64,000 bases of DNA from Yamagishiella unicocca. Its lineage: Eukaryota > Chlorophyta > Chlorophyceae > Chlamydomonadales > Volvocaceae. The notes beneath the pieces were generated by a model. The model was not told the origin of the DNA, searched no databases, and worked only from the letters and a program-made list of their open reading frames with translations. This document shows, one piece after another, positions 24,694-37,016 of the stretch (position 1 is its first letter; every line of letters begins with the position of its first letter). Both the position numbers and the translations under genes were made by a program. The stretch lies in the NCBI GenBank assembly GCA_003116995.1, contig BDSL01000038.1, positions 806,001 to 870,000 on the forward strand, in the 5' to 3' direction.

Positions 24694-25062
24694 AGTTTTT
24701 TCAAGGAATCGCGGCCTTTTGCAGACACCGCAAACTACCTAGAGTCAAGCTGGGCAGGCGCATCGAAGCAGGCGAGAAGGGACTTGGTACGGCCATGGCT
24801 CAACGATAAAGCTTCAGTACTAATGTCGTTCCCTATCGTCACATAACGATAAGGAATGCTTGGTGCTGGCCCCTGTTCCTTCTAGGGATTGTGACACTGA
24901 CGACGCTAGATCCCGTATGCTTCATCTCGTAAGCTCCTACCACGCCCGTGGGTTCAGAGTAGTTTGCTCAGAGGTTCAGGATATAATACATCGCTACCAA
25001 CAATTCCGACAAGTTCAGCCAGGACCCGAGGATGGGGTCGGACAATGTATCAGATCTAGCAA

Positions 25063-25067
25063 TTACA
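25063..25067 (-). terminator. Putative TGTAA poly(A) signal of the cNMP-fold gene
   Basis: TGTAA on the minus strand about 280 bp after the stop codon at 25347, at a usual distance. Confidence 0.55.
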
Positions 25068-25346
25068 CCCGGTGCTGCCCATAACGATCATTACGACTGC
25101 CACTCCCGGGGCGCTCCACCGCTCCAAGGCCCCCTGTTCGTATTCCCGCACTGCTAACCGCACTGTACGACCAGGCGGTGGGCGAGGCGTTCTTGCATGG
25201 AGCAAGCCCAGGCTAGTAGCCCTGCGTCCACTGTCGGAGTTGCCCGCTTGCAACCCAACCCAACCGGCTCCCAGACACGATGAGCTGCACCAACTCCATC
25301 CTGCCAGCAACACCCGCAGTTTCGAATCGACCACAGCTCCGGCCAA

Positions 25347-28300
25347 TCACCACTGCGGCTTGGGCAGGATATTTTCTTGTGAGAATGGGGTCCGTATGCT
25401 GGGTCCCACCTGCGCCGCCAGCGCCGCCCACGCGAACGGGTCCAGCGACTCGTACCCTAGAGCAATGCCTGGCGGCAACCCCACAGGCGGAGGCGACGCC
25501 GATGCTGGAGATGACGCGGCAGCCTGCGTGGAAGCAGCAGATGTACCATGCTGCGGTGGTGTCTGCGGTTGCGGATGGGACTGTGCCTGGGCAGGGCTGG
25601 GGTCCGCCATAGCGTGCTCTCCGCGGGTGTGTGTGTGCGCTGGGGGCGACGGAGGGGCGACCCGGGTCGCGGAGCTGCTGCCCGTGCGTGCTGTGGGCGG
25701 CGGCGTTCCTACCGAGGGCAGCGGCGCGAGGTGCTGGGTCTGGTACTGCTGGTGCGGCAGGTGGTGGTGGTGCTGCTGGTGCTGCTGGACCTGGTGGGGG
25801 TGAGCTCCACTGGCACTGGCTTGACCTCGTTGCTGGTGGGTGTAGTGGCTGTGCAGGGACTTCTCATCGAGGTCCTGCAGGAGGTGCGATGTGCGGGCCG
25901 GGCAGGTGTGAGACACGCGGTCACGGCTGGCGCGAGCCAGGACTCAGCATGTGGCCGCCAGGCGGCAACGCCGGGTGAACAGCCGGTCAGACCCGGGACC
26001 ACATCTGCCGCCCTTTCCATCCCCACCTACCTGGGGGAACTCCGCATCCATGGGGCCCCGGGGGCCAGAAGTAGTGCCGCCACGGCCGGAAGCCTGCAGC
26101 GGAGTCCCGTTGCGGCCTGCTCCGGACGGGAGGGGCGTCCCAGCGGATGCCACCGCCGCCGCCGTCCCTGCAGCGGTGTTTGCAGCGCTGGGCCCCCCTC
26201 CGCCGCCGCTTCCCGCTGCCGCCCCGGCCGGTGCAGCACTGCCTCCGGCACCTCGGCGACGCATTGTGAAGTTGAGGCCCCCGCCTCCACCGCCGCCTCC
26301 GCCCCCCTCCACGTTGCCGGTGGTGGCAGCAGCAGCCGCGGGCGCCGAGGCCGCCGCCTCCGCCCCTCCGGGTCCAGCCTGCGTAACGCGACTTGCGCTG
26401 GCGGGCACCGCAGTAGCCCCAGCCCCGCTGACACCGGTCGATCCCCCACGGGCAGCAGACCCACTGCCACTGTTTCCACCTGTCTGCTTCCGTTGTTGCT
26501 GTTGTTGTTGTTGCTGTTGCTGCTGCTGCTGTTGCTGTTGCAAAGCCGCAGCACTGCCAGTTGAGGTGCTGGCGGCGCCCAGTACGTCCTGCAGATGATG
26601 GGTTGAGGGGCTGTCCTTGGGGTCAGGCTGTTGCGCCTGGGCCCCGTGGACGCCGCCCTCGGGTGCCTCCTCGGCTCCGTCTTTCCCGCCCCGCTCCTTG
26701 CCCGCCCCGCCCTTGCCGCCACCTGCCTTGCCACCACCTCTCTTGCCGCGGCCCCCTTTTCCGAGCAGGGCTGCCGGCACTCGCGCCAGCAGCGCCTCGT
26801 CGTCCATGTCCGCGTACCGCCTCGTCTCGTCCGACTCGTCCCCTCCACCACCGCCTTGCTCGCTGCCATTGCCGCTCCCGCTGCTGTCATCCTCGTCGCC
26901 CACCTCCTGAATGCCCAGGTGCGCAAAGCTCAGCTCCGCCGCGATGGCTAGGGACGTGGCGGAGCTGGCAGCAGCAGCAGCAGCGGCAGCAGCAGCAGCA
27001 GCGGCAGGAGCGGAAGCGGGGCCCCGACCGAAGCCGGGCTTGGGCAGCGGGAGGTCGGCGGGTAGAAAGGGGAGCACGATTCCACCGTCCGCGCCTGAGC
27101 CTCCGCCTCCCGCACTGGACGCGCTGCTGATGCGGCCGGCGCCTGCGCTCCCGGCGCGGCCCATGGAGCCGTAGCGGGAGAGGCGGTCGTCCGGCCGCAC
27201 GGGCCGCCTGCCACCCGAGGAAGTGCGCGAGGACAGAGGAGTGCCGCTGCCGTCGTACGCGGGTAGGGGGATGCCGGCGCCGAAGCGCTGGACGGGCAGC
27301 GGCAGCACACTGCTTGCTGAAGTCCGGGTCGGAGAGCGGCGCGGGTCGGCGCTGGCGCACGCGCCTCCACCTCCCCCGTCCGATGCGCTGAGGCCGCTGC
27401 CGCTGCCTTGCTGGCTGGCTCGGGCCGCTCGGCCGTAACTGGGGCGGGGTTGCCGGGCTGCAGTGAGCGGCAGGGTGGGTGGCGGGTGTGCGTCAGGTCT
27501 GGCTGGCGAGCTGGCGATCAGGGGTGAGATTAGGGCGCCGGGCCTCAGCGCTGACCCTCCCCGCAGGTAGCCGCCCGCCCGAACAACAGCGGCACCCCGC
27601 GCAGCCTCCCGCGCTCCGCCCGCGCACCCACCCACCCACCTGGCTTGACCCACGGCCTCGAGTGGCTCGCCGCGGCCACCATGCTTTGGGCGTTTTGAAA
27701 CAGCAGCATGTGCCGCTGTCGTACGGTCTGAGCAACAATCAAGCTGCGCGGCTCCTCCGTCTCCACCACCACCGCGTCTAGCCCCAGATCTGGGACCCCC
27801 TCGTGCTGATGCTGCTGTTGCTGGTAGCTATGATAATGACTTGGCTGCCCATGCTGCGCCTGGCGGTTGCGGTAAGTCTGGACGCGTGGAAATGCATTGC
27901 TGGTGGGCGGCAGCAGGCCCAGGGTGGGCTGCGGTGGGGGCGGATGCCGCGGTGGGACCGCATCCGCACGGCAGGTGAGGTACTGGGTGGTGCGGGGCTG
28001 GGGGAGGGGGCGGGGCCGAGAGTTACGACGGCTGCGGCTGCTGAGGCCACCGTCCTTGGAGTCAGAGCTGTGGGCAGCGTTGTGCGTACAGGCGGGGCAG
28101 GGTGGGGCGGCAGGATGAAGTAGGGCGGCAGGGACGAGGTGTTTAGTGGGAGGAAGGAATCCGGCCGGCAGCACCATGCGTCGCCGTTGGAAGCATCGTA
28201 CCGCCGTGCGGGGGCGGCATGTGTGCTGGCACCTGTAGCTTCACTGCGCGCACGGTAGGGGAGTGTGCGATACGAACAACAAGGAGCACCGCCAGAGCCC

Positions 28301-31300
28301 CCCCCCAGGTGCCGCGATGACACCGAGGGGCGAGGGCAGTCCGCAGGCCGCAGCGGACAGCCCGGGGCCGCCGTGACCAGGTCGCTGAACCCGCGGGCAA
28401 CCGACTGCAAGGGCACCAGCCCGTCGCCTCCGCCCCCCCCAACCCCCCTGCCACCTCGCCGCAACCCACCAGCTGCCGCTGCAGGACCGAGCCCAAGGCC
28501 CTGCCTCGCGCTCGTCCCCACTGGCGTCACCGTCGTACTCAACGCCGTCGTACTCCTCGGCGGTGGCGTTGGTGTACATCTGGACCGCTGGCCGCCTGCT
28601 CCTGCCGTACTGGTGTCTCTCCGCGTCCAGCACTCGGGACAGCTGCGCCGCCTGCACCGCCAGAAGCGCCTTGCCGTTGGCGGAGCGGTGCAGCAGCGGG
28701 TTGAGGCCGCGAGCGGAGCTGGTGGAGGCACCGGCGCCGCCCGCTGCGCCGCTGAGGCCACCACTGGCGCTCCCGTTGACGCTGCCAGCTACCACGACAG
28801 ACGCCACCGTATCTGCCGAGGAGGGCCGGCTCTTCGGCCGGGAATCGCCGCCTCCTGGCCGCAAGCCACCTGCCGCCCTGGCCCGCTGCTTCTGGGCGGC
28901 CTTGGCAGCGCCCCCCTCCCCGCCCATCAGGCCGCTTGATTCAGCGGCGGTAGGCGTGGTGGGCCCCGCCCAGCCGCCTAGCCGCCCCACCCCCGCCGCT
29001 GGCAGCGCCCAGGACGGCAGCCCAGATTCATGGCCGTGGTCTGCGTCCGCATCGGACACCCCTCCGCCTCCCCGCCCCTGTCGCTGCTGCAGCCTTGCGC
29101 GCTCGTCCTGCTGCTGCGCTGCGGCCTGAGCGGCTCGCCGTGCGCTGGCCGCATGCTGCTCCGCCCCGCCCGCCGCCCCCGCTGAGCCCCTGGCTGCTGC
29201 GCCCACGCTGGCGCTCAGCAGCGGCACCCGCCCCAGCAGCTGCCTGTCGCGCTCCGCCAGCTCCAGGGCGGCGATGGCGGCAGCGGACATGGGACCGCCC
29301 GCCCCGCCGCCCGGCCGCTGCAGCGCCGCGTTGTTCTGGTGGCGCCGCAGCTGCTCGCGTCTGGCGTCACGGCGGCGGTTGTCCATCCGAGCCAGGCCCA
29401 CGATGCGGCCCTCGTAGTACGACCAGCGGAATGCGTTGGCGGCCTGGGTCGGAGGCAGTTGGGGGCGGCTTGTTACCCCCCCCCCCGAATCCTGTCGTGT
29501 GACACCTCCTAGCCAGAACCCCGCACCAGCACACAAACATTCATGTTGTGTCCCCCGCCCCCACCACGTCCCACCACGCGCCCTCCCCCCTGGAGCCCCG
29601 GTCCCACCCACCTGCAGCACGTGCTGCACGGAGGCCGGCAGCCGGAGGTAGTCCGAGTACTTGACTGTGTAGACCTTGACTTGGCTGTAGCTCTCAATGA
29701 GGACGTTGGAGGTGGCGGCGGGGCTGCCTCCACCGCCTGCAGTCCCGCTGGTCGTCCCCAGCCCTAGGGCCGCTGCGCCCATGGGGCTGTACGACATGTC
29801 TGCTGACGTGGTCGCGTTGGCTGCGTACGACTGCTGCAACTGCAGCGCCAGCGCCTGCTCCGAAGACGGCAGGCCGAATATGTCCCCCGGGCCCAGGATG
29901 GAGATGGTGTACCTGTCGTACATGCTCGGACTGGGGTCCCGGAGGGGAGGCGGAGGAGGGGGAGGGAAGGGAGGGAGGACGTGGGACAACTATATGTGGC
30001 TGTTGCAGATGCCAGTGGCAGGCGGTGGCGCAGAGGAGTCGCAGAGGCAGTGGGTCCCCGGCGGGACCTCGTTCGAGCCCAGGACCTCGTTCGAGCCCAG
30101 GACCTCGTTCGAGCCCTGACCCACCACCACCCACCTGGCTGTTGACGTTCCGTCCGCACCCGACGCAGCCTCGTGTGCCGCTGCCGCTGCGGCTGCCGCT
30201 GCTGCCGCCCCTCCGCCCCCCCTCTTGACCTTGGCCTGTCCCTCCGCAAGGAAGTACAAGCAGCGGTCCTTCTCGTCCAGGGGCCACAGCCGGGTGCCTG
30301 GGGAGAGGGGCCGGGAGGAGTCGAGAGAGGGGTCGGGAGGGGTCGAAAGGGATCGATAGAGGGAAGGCATTGTCACTGACTATCCACCCAAATGCGCGCC
30401 GTGGATGGGGCTTTGTGAGGCTGCCGGAACAACGCGCCGAACCTGCCCCTCGCTCCCCGGCGCCGCCGCGCGTGCCCCTCTCTCCTGCCTCACCTGGCGG
30501 AAAGAACGCCAGCCCCAGCACCTCGCTAGCCGCCTCCAGGTCCCGCAGCTCCAGCCCGGCCATCAGAGGGTGCAGCTGCAAGTACATCAGCCGCTCGGCC
30601 TGTGTAGGGGGAAAGCGTATGTTGGTCGAGAACACAGCTAGCAAAGACATGTAGGATCGACCACCGACGACCGACGAGTGGGCCCATCATTGTGCACGGA
30701 GACATGTACCCTGGGGCCTGCCCTCCGCTTCGCTCCGCAGTGACATGCCCCACCTGGCGGATGTCCAGCACCTCCTTGAAGGCCCGGCTGAAGTCCGGCC
30801 GGGACAACGACAGCAGCATGGCGGAGGAGGACGACACCACCACCGTGGTGTGCTGGGCTTGGGCGCCCTGGGGGTGGGGCCAGGGAGGGCGGAGAGGGGA
30901 TCACCGGGGGCCGCGAGCAGGCTGGAGGCGATGCGAGGCCAAGGGCCTGCAGCCCACCACGGACCCGCACCCGCCCCGGGAGGACCTTTGACCCTGACAC
31001 ACATATTGGGAGGTCGTATGATCAATCCTGGTTTGGAACAGACCACTGTCCCTGGACTTGCACAGCATCGTGAACTTATCGGCTTGGAGCTGACCGGTCT
31101 AGTTTGTGGAGTTGTGGTCCGAGTTCATTGTTCATAGGCTGAAGTTGCCGGGCTGGCAAATGTGGCAAGGGCTGAACCCTCTATATTCTTGGTGAGTTTG
31201 GGTGAAGAAAAACAGCACTATCCCTATCCCCAGACAACAACCGCATCACAACCCCCACAGTCTCATATGCCCCTCGCCTGTATCTATACACACACACCTC

Positions 31301-33345
31301 CGCCCCTCCTTTCCCGGCCCCACCAGCAACACCGCCTCCCCGACCGTATGCCCCCTGGTGAGCACCGCCAGCGTGCGCTCCTCGCGCCCGCCCCCCGGGG
31401 TGGGCACCGGCAGCCTCACGTCGAGCTGCGAGGGGAGGAACAGGTGACCGCGGGGGGGGACAGTGGGTGGGTGCGTGGGGCGAGGTGGAGGGCGGCCTGG
31501 ACTCGATGGCCTCATGGCTTCATTGCCACTGCGTCACGAGTGCTTACTAGGCTATCGGGCGTAAGGAAGAAAACAAAACCCAAAACCCAACAGGTGTCAT
31601 TTGGCGATTTCCCGGCTCACAGGGGGCGCGCTCGCCCGCGCCTACCCTGTGACACATGCACGCGCACGGACGTGGATGTGGCCGCGGGCTCCCCTCCTCT
31701 CTCTGCCCTCCTCTCCCTCCTCGCTTCCCCCACCCACCCTGCCCGACACCACGAAGTAGAGTCGGTCCGGCGGCTTGCCCCGGGTGAGAGCCACCTCGCG
31801 CCGCGCCAGGATGTGTGCCGACATGAGCCGCGACAGCTCCCACTGCAGCGGAGCCGGCCAGAGGCTGAAGAAGAACGACAACGAGCACATGAACGACTGG
31901 ATGAACCTGGGCAGGAGGAAGGAAGACAGCGAGGGTGAGCCGCAGGCCGTCAGTGCCCTCTGTTGCGGCGAGAGGGCGTCACGAGGGGTTCCTGAGGGAT
32001 ACACGGCTGGGGCGGTCCGAGGGTCTGGCTGTGCACCGGTCCCTCCCGCCAGCTGCAGCACCAGCCGCCACACGACCTCCCGCCTTCACGCTGCCAGCCC
32101 AGCGCCCTGGTGAGCCCAGCGCCCTGGTGAGCCCAGCGCCCTGGTGAGCCCAGCGCCCTGGTGAGCCCAGCGCCCTGGTGAGCCCAGCGCCCTGGTGAGC
32201 CCAGCGCCCTGGTGAGCCCAGCGCCCTGGTGAGCCCAGCGCCCTGGTGAGCCCAGCGCCCTGGTGAGCCCAGCCGCCGAACCCACGTGTCCAGGGCGCCG
32301 CAATCCGCTGCCCGCAGCCCCACCACCGGACCGCCACACACCTGCCCCGGCCTCCCTCCCCTCCCCCGGCCTCCCTCCCCTCCCCCCGCTTCCCTCCCGG
32401 CTCACTTGATGTCCTCCTGGGTGCGCACCGCCGTGGGCTTCTGACACAGCCCCACCGCCCGCAGGTCGCCCTCGGCCTCCACCGCCCCCGGCACCTTGAT
32501 GCTGCTGCTCCTGCGGGAGGAGCGAGTGGAGCCGCGGAGCGGAGGGGCAGAGGAGTTGGGCCCCGGGGGTACCTAGGCTTTGTGCGTGGGTGCCCCGGGG
32601 GTACCTAGGGGTACCTAGGCGGTGTGCGGGTGCTGCGAGCTGCAGTGTTAGCTGCAGGTGCTGCCGGGCACCCAGCGCCAAGCCCACCACAACCCCTCCG
32701 CGGGCCCCTCTGGCCCTCCCCTCCCCTCCGCGCCCAGCGGTGTGGTTCGGTTCGGTGCGGTACCTTGAGTCCTGCCTTCGCTGCCCGGTGTCCAGACACC
32801 CCGAATCAAGAGCCAACACGTCAGAGGCCGATGGCTTCCCCTAGGACCGCTCTGCCTGATTCCAGACCCACCACACACCCCAATCCCAACCGCCTCGCAC
32901 CCAGCCAGGACTAACCACACGAAGTCCACCCGAAACAAGCGTCCTCCCGGAGAACCTCCCGACCGGTACCCTTCACCATGAACCCGGTGGAGCCGCATGA
33001 CCACCGCCGTTCTCGGCCACATCCACCGCCTCCCCCTGCGACGGTCCACAACAGCCGCCCCCGCTGAGTCCCCATCACCGCCAACTCCAAATCCCCGCCC
33101 CACCGCTTCAGCTTGGGCGAGCTGTCCCGGCTGCTGCTCCCGCCGTACGCCCCCGGAGCTCCTGGCTGCTGCTGCGTGAGGGGGTCGTCCGGAAACGGCT
33201 GGCCGCTGCCCCCGTGGACTGCCGCGTAAGCCGCATCCAGGTGGGGGGAGCGCACGGGGCGACTCCACACACCCGTGTCGCCGTCGCGCAGGCCGCGCAT
33301 CCAGACATCGGCTGAGGTAGTGTCACCCATCAGCGTGGTAGCCAT
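25347..33345 (-). CDS. Large protein with two cyclic-nucleotide-binding folds and a low-complexity tail
   Basis: In-phase exons: 33345-33104, 32510-32406, 31906-31738, 31425-31324, 30867-30754, 30599-30494, 30297-30135, 29930-29612. A long exon runs from 29443 to about 28.5 kb, then one or more exons between 28.45 and 28.0 kb with uncertain edges, then 27997-27640, 27457-26031 and 25874-25347. Start MATTLMGDTTSADVWMRGL; end ENILPKPQW. Fold 1 (about residues 115-240): helical FIQSFMCSLSFFFSLWP, then PPDRLYFVVSGR, GHTVGEAVLL, LLSLSRPDFSRAF. Fold 2 (about 255-440): LMYLQLHPLMAGLELRDLE, DRCLYFLAEGQAKVKR, SILGPGDIFGLP, VKVYTVKYSDYLRLP. After that come more than 1,000 residues rich in Ala, Gly, Ser, a 16-Gln run and Lys/Gly repeats. 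Both phosphate-binding cassettes look eroded. Similar domains occur in kinases, channels and ciliary proteins; no kinase or channel part is seen, so the function is unknown. Confidence 0.85.
26485..26545. repeat. CAG/CAA (poly-Gln) tract in the cNMP-fold gene
   Basis: On the minus strand an in-frame run of 16 Gln codons (mixed CAG/CAA), inside the 27457-26031 exon. Codon mixing suggests selection for the amino acid run rather than pure microsatellite slippage. Confidence 0.9.
30065..30116. repeat. 18-bp tandem repeat, three copies
   Basis: GACCTCGTTCGAGCCCAG repeated at 30065, 30083 and 30101 (last copy lacks two bases). It lies in the intron between exons 30297-30135 and 29930-29612. Confidence 0.95.
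32101..32270. repeat. 17-bp perfect tandem array, ten copies
   Basis: Unit AGCGCCCTGGTGAGCCC, ten identical head-to-tail copies. It occupies the intron between exons 32510-32406 and 31906-31738 of the cNMP-fold gene. Because 17 is not a multiple of three, the array is open in shifting frames and produces spurious repetitive ORFs; it is intronic. Confidence 0.97.
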
Positions 33346-34177
33346 GCTGGGGAGGGCCACAGCGGGGAGGAGGTGAGGATGGCGGCGGCGGCTGCGGTAC
33401 TTGTTGACAGGCGCGTGGACGGTGCCGTCGCCCAAACTCCTGCGTCAGCCGCTGCCAGGCGCGCCCCGGCAGTCCGATAACGAGCACCAATTTGGCGCGC
33501 CGGCGAGCTTGTCGCCGTTGTCCGATCTGATGCTGTTAGCTACGACGTGCACGCCTTCTTGAAAAGGAGAAGCAGCAACGCCGCCTAGCGCAATGGCCCC
33601 TCGCTCGCGTGTCGTGGCCAATCAGCTGCGGCGTCAAGCACGTCGACTAATGATTTTGAGTTGAGTTACGCATGAAAACGAAATAAGCGGACAGCAAAGG
33701 GTCGTGTGTCCGGTTATCTCTCGGCATTTCGCATGCCAAACGGGGTAGAGCCTTTGGCGCAAGATAGTAAAACACACCAATCCGAATGCGAGGCCAATAA
33801 ATAGCGACTACGGTAACTAGCAGAGCCCTGTTCGTGCTCTTGTCTATAAGCGTCGAAGGACACTGCAGGGCCCTAGCGGCATATGATACCTTATTAACGA
33901 ATAACTTGTTGCGTTGTATTGGTGGTGATCATGTTGCCAAGCGCCCCGTCGCGACGGGCAAGGGAAAGTTGCATGGGACGATACAACACGGAACACGCAG
34001 TCCCATTGCATCCTGAAGACGCAACGAAGCGAAATTCCTTTTCGCTGCTTAAAAATAGACATTTCGTTGTGATGCGTGTTGCTCACTGCGTCACTGGTGT
34101 GTTCCTTGTTGCCGTGTACCGAACCTCTGATACATAGCTTGAGCACCCCGGGCACGTCGTGCGCAAGTTTCACAACT
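33346..34177. other. Divergent promoter region
   Basis: 832 bp between the start codons of the cNMP-fold gene (minus) and the secreted-protein gene (plus). Both promoters must lie here. The half near 33.7-34.1 kb is clearly more AT-rich. No gene is supported. Confidence 0.6.
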
Positions 34178-36096
34178 ATGAAAATGTTTTCCCGTATTGC
34201 CATTGCGATCGGCATTCTAGCGATGCACGCTGTTGCAGCTGAAGTAGCAGGTACGTGCGATCAATCGGTCAATTGCAAAGTTGGCAGCGCGATGTAGGGC
34301 ACCCTGGGCGCTGACAAGCGCGCCCATCGTTTTGTATAGAGCCACTTGCGATGATAGGCTTTCACGAAGGGACCAGGCGCACGGTGGAGTGCAAGGGTGG
34401 TGTCCTTACTGGCTTGGAAGTCGGATACGTGGAGGACGCCTGGGCATTTGCAGAGGCTTTCATCGGCTCTGTTCGGTTCATTTGCAGCAAGTGAGTGGCT
34501 GATGGCTGGTCGTTTGGCAGGGGTTTGTTGTCGAACCTCTTGTGGTCGAGCATCTTGTGCCTGACTGCAGCAAAACCCTTTCGGTCGAGTACGTTGGTGA
34601 CATGGCCGATACGTTCGTCTTCGGGCGCCTGGATCTCAAGACAATCCGGAAAGGTGCGCAGAGCGGGCAAGTCTGGGGGGGAGGTCCAGACCTTGGGGTT
34701 GTGGAGCTGTGTCGGAGACATACGGACAAGGACAGGACTCGTTGGCCTGGGACGAGTTTTCGTACCATATTAACTGCGTTGGTATTTGGACCCATCACTA
34801 TCCCGGGGACCACTGGGTAGGGAAACCTCTAGGGCTGGTCTGGAAGGTTGGGATGGTTTCGTGGAGCCCAATTGAGGGTAACATTGGCAAGGCAATGAGC
34901 GATTGAATTGAAACTTGGCACGGACGGTTGACGCATCCCATACATCGTAGTTGGACAGCGGTGTATGGCCACAGCAGTGTCGAGCAGCGGAATTACCTAT
35001 GATCCTTTGGCGGTACTCCGTGTCATACAACGTGTACTTAAGGAAACCTTGGGGCTTCTTTGGTTTTCAACTGGCTTTTGTACCAGGGTCCCCAACACGA
35101 TAACGGATGCCACGGAGTCTTGTGACAAACTGTTAGCTACTGTCCGAAGCGCCCACCGATGGGCGGTTCTTCAGAACCAGCAGAACTCTTGCCCTTCGCC
35201 TTCCTCTGCATGTGTCTACCATCGCAGTCGAGTGTGAAGGCGACCTGGGTGTGGCGGGCTTTAAGTGGCGAGCAGCAGGCATCAAGAACCCGGACGGCGC
35301 GGAGATGCGCCAGGCGGGGCTGGTGGTGCTGTGCAACCGGTGGGTGCTGGCGGACGATTGGGTCGCAGCTGGCAGCTGGACGGCAGAGCGGGTGCCCATG
35401 GGCCGGATACTGGGGAGGGTGGGCTGTGGTAGGGGGTGGCGTAAAAACCGTTTACACGGCAAGGGGGGGTTGGGGTAGTTAATGCCCAGGGACCGGTAGA
35501 GAAATGAAATAGGTCGGAGTGGCATGTCATGTTTGCCATTAACGGAAGGCAGCGCTGCGTCCACGGCAATATTCGTGGTAGCCGACGAATTGCATCGCGC
35601 TCCGGCAGAGGGCGCACATGTATCGCTTGGGGCTCTGGGTGCAGAGACTGGACCCGAAAGCATACGAAAGCTCCCTGTAGTTGCGTGTACCTAGCCAACG
35701 TGGTGTCGTATAGCTGCGCCCTGGTCGTACAGCGCTAGCACGGCACCGTCGCCTATTGCCCTTGAGCTGGCCGGCCTACAATGCTCGAAACGTTGGGTTT
35801 CCGTTGCCAAATGTGTTTGGGGGGCCAGCCCGCTCAAGCACCCTGTTCAGCGACCTCTCCTGCTGTTACCTGTTGCGACCTAACGAGCCCCTGCTGACAC
35901 ACACAGGGCGGGCAACGCCCCTGCCGAGATGGTGCTGGAGTACTCCGCCGACAGCAGCAGCAAGAGCTACAACCGGGACTTCACCTGTAAGCAGGTGACC
36001 AAGTACGCGGGATTGCCCGCGCCCAAGATCACCAAGGCGCACTTGTGGTACAACCGGAAGTCGTTTGCTGGCATTGAACCAACTGAGTGCGCGTAA
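34178..36096 (+). CDS. Predicted small secreted protein with duplicated Cys-paired unit
   Basis: Exons 34178-34250, 34340-34490, 34571-34653, 35228-35418 phase together; the last exon runs to TAA at 36094-36096 and best starts at 35929 (168 bp), giving about 221 residues. An alternative last acceptor at 35907 needs a different donor. The N-terminus MKMFSRIAIAIGILAMHAVA is a convincing signal peptide. Two units follow: RRTVECKGGVLTG...SVRFICSNK and IRKVECEGDLGVAG...GLVVLCNR, each ECxG, then about 30 residues, then a hydrophobic strand ending in Cys; each is followed by a strand of the (V/L)EY type. Two more Cys (DFTCKQ, TECA) make six in all, consistent with disulfides outside the cytosol. I do not recognise the family; a cell-wall, extracellular-matrix or sexual/defence secretion role would be guesswork. 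Confidence 0.6.
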
Positions 36097-37016
36097 CGAC
36101 GCGGTGAGGGCCTTTATGGACTGCAAGGACAGCGCAACGGGAATCGGGGCTGAGGACGTGATGGTGTTGCCATCAGCGGTTGCCGTAGTACAGCCTTCCG
36201 TCGCGTCTTGGATTTTGCTGATAGCGATGGCGGTCCGTCGGCTTGTTCAGCGGGGCGCGCTGGCGCTGTGTGGAGTGAGTGTACCGCACGCTACCGATGT
36301 TAACAAGGACGTATGTATGTGCGCCTCTTCACCCCTCAGATCACTGGGCGGTGTTATCCATGTTAACCCTAAAATTTGGATCAGACCAGGCGCGTTTTTT
36401 CATGCTTCACCCCCTGGCGGTTGCGAGCCAAGTGCTGGCTGTGGCATCGGGGGGCGGCAGGTACCCTTTGGCCTGGGAGCTGTTTGTGTTCGTGCACGGC
36501 CCCCAGCAATGTAATGCGAACGTAGTGCGTGCGTGATCCGCTCTTGGAGGCGCACATAGGACTGCTGGATCAATACACCATGCTCCTCAGTCTGGTTTGG
36601 AAATATCGATGGACTCCCTGGTTCCCTGGGGAATTCTTACTGAGGATACCACTATAAAAGGTGTGCCAATACGTGAATTGGGCCCCCGCATAGCAGCATC
36701 GCGACACTTCCGTGCCCCACGAGGATAGCTGGATGCGGAACTGCCCGGTCATACCTGGCCTACACCGCTCATGTCGACCAGCAGGACTGCCCTGAACTGT
36801 ATGTAGTAATTGTATGCTCTGTGCACCGCAGCACCTGGTCTGCCCATTAAAACCTCGCAAACAAAACACGCTGGGCACAGCCCAGATGCAGTACTTGTAA
36901 GCCCATTTTCGCCGCTTTTGCACCGTGCCGCCCTATCGAGGCGTACCACACGTGCCACAGCCCCAGCCAAGACGCCACAATCGCTCACGACTACCGCCGT
37001 CAGCCCTCCTGCCGCT
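36097..37016. other. Convergent 3' region
   Basis: 920 bp between the stop of the secreted-protein gene and the stop of RPA49 (opposite strand). A plus-strand TGTAA at 36510-36514 could end the first gene. I found no minus-strand TGTAA for RPA49. No gene is supported. Confidence 0.55.
36510..36514 (+). terminator. Putative TGTAA poly(A) signal of the secreted-protein gene
   Basis: TGTAA about 415 bp after the TAA stop on the coding strand. Confidence 0.5.

Larger units (their letters stand above)
23260..25346. other. Convergent 3' regions of thioredoxin and the cNMP-fold gene
   Basis: 2.1 kb between two converging genes. A plus-strand TGTAA at 24689-24693 would give the thioredoxin transcript a 3'UTR of about 1.4 kb, and a minus-strand TGTAA at 25063-25067 would end the opposing gene. 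Several short ORFs here have no recognisable protein content. Confidence 0.55.

Noticed and set aside
32101..32270. CRISPR-like array
   Set aside because: Head-to-tail copies with no spacers in an algal intron; a minisatellite.
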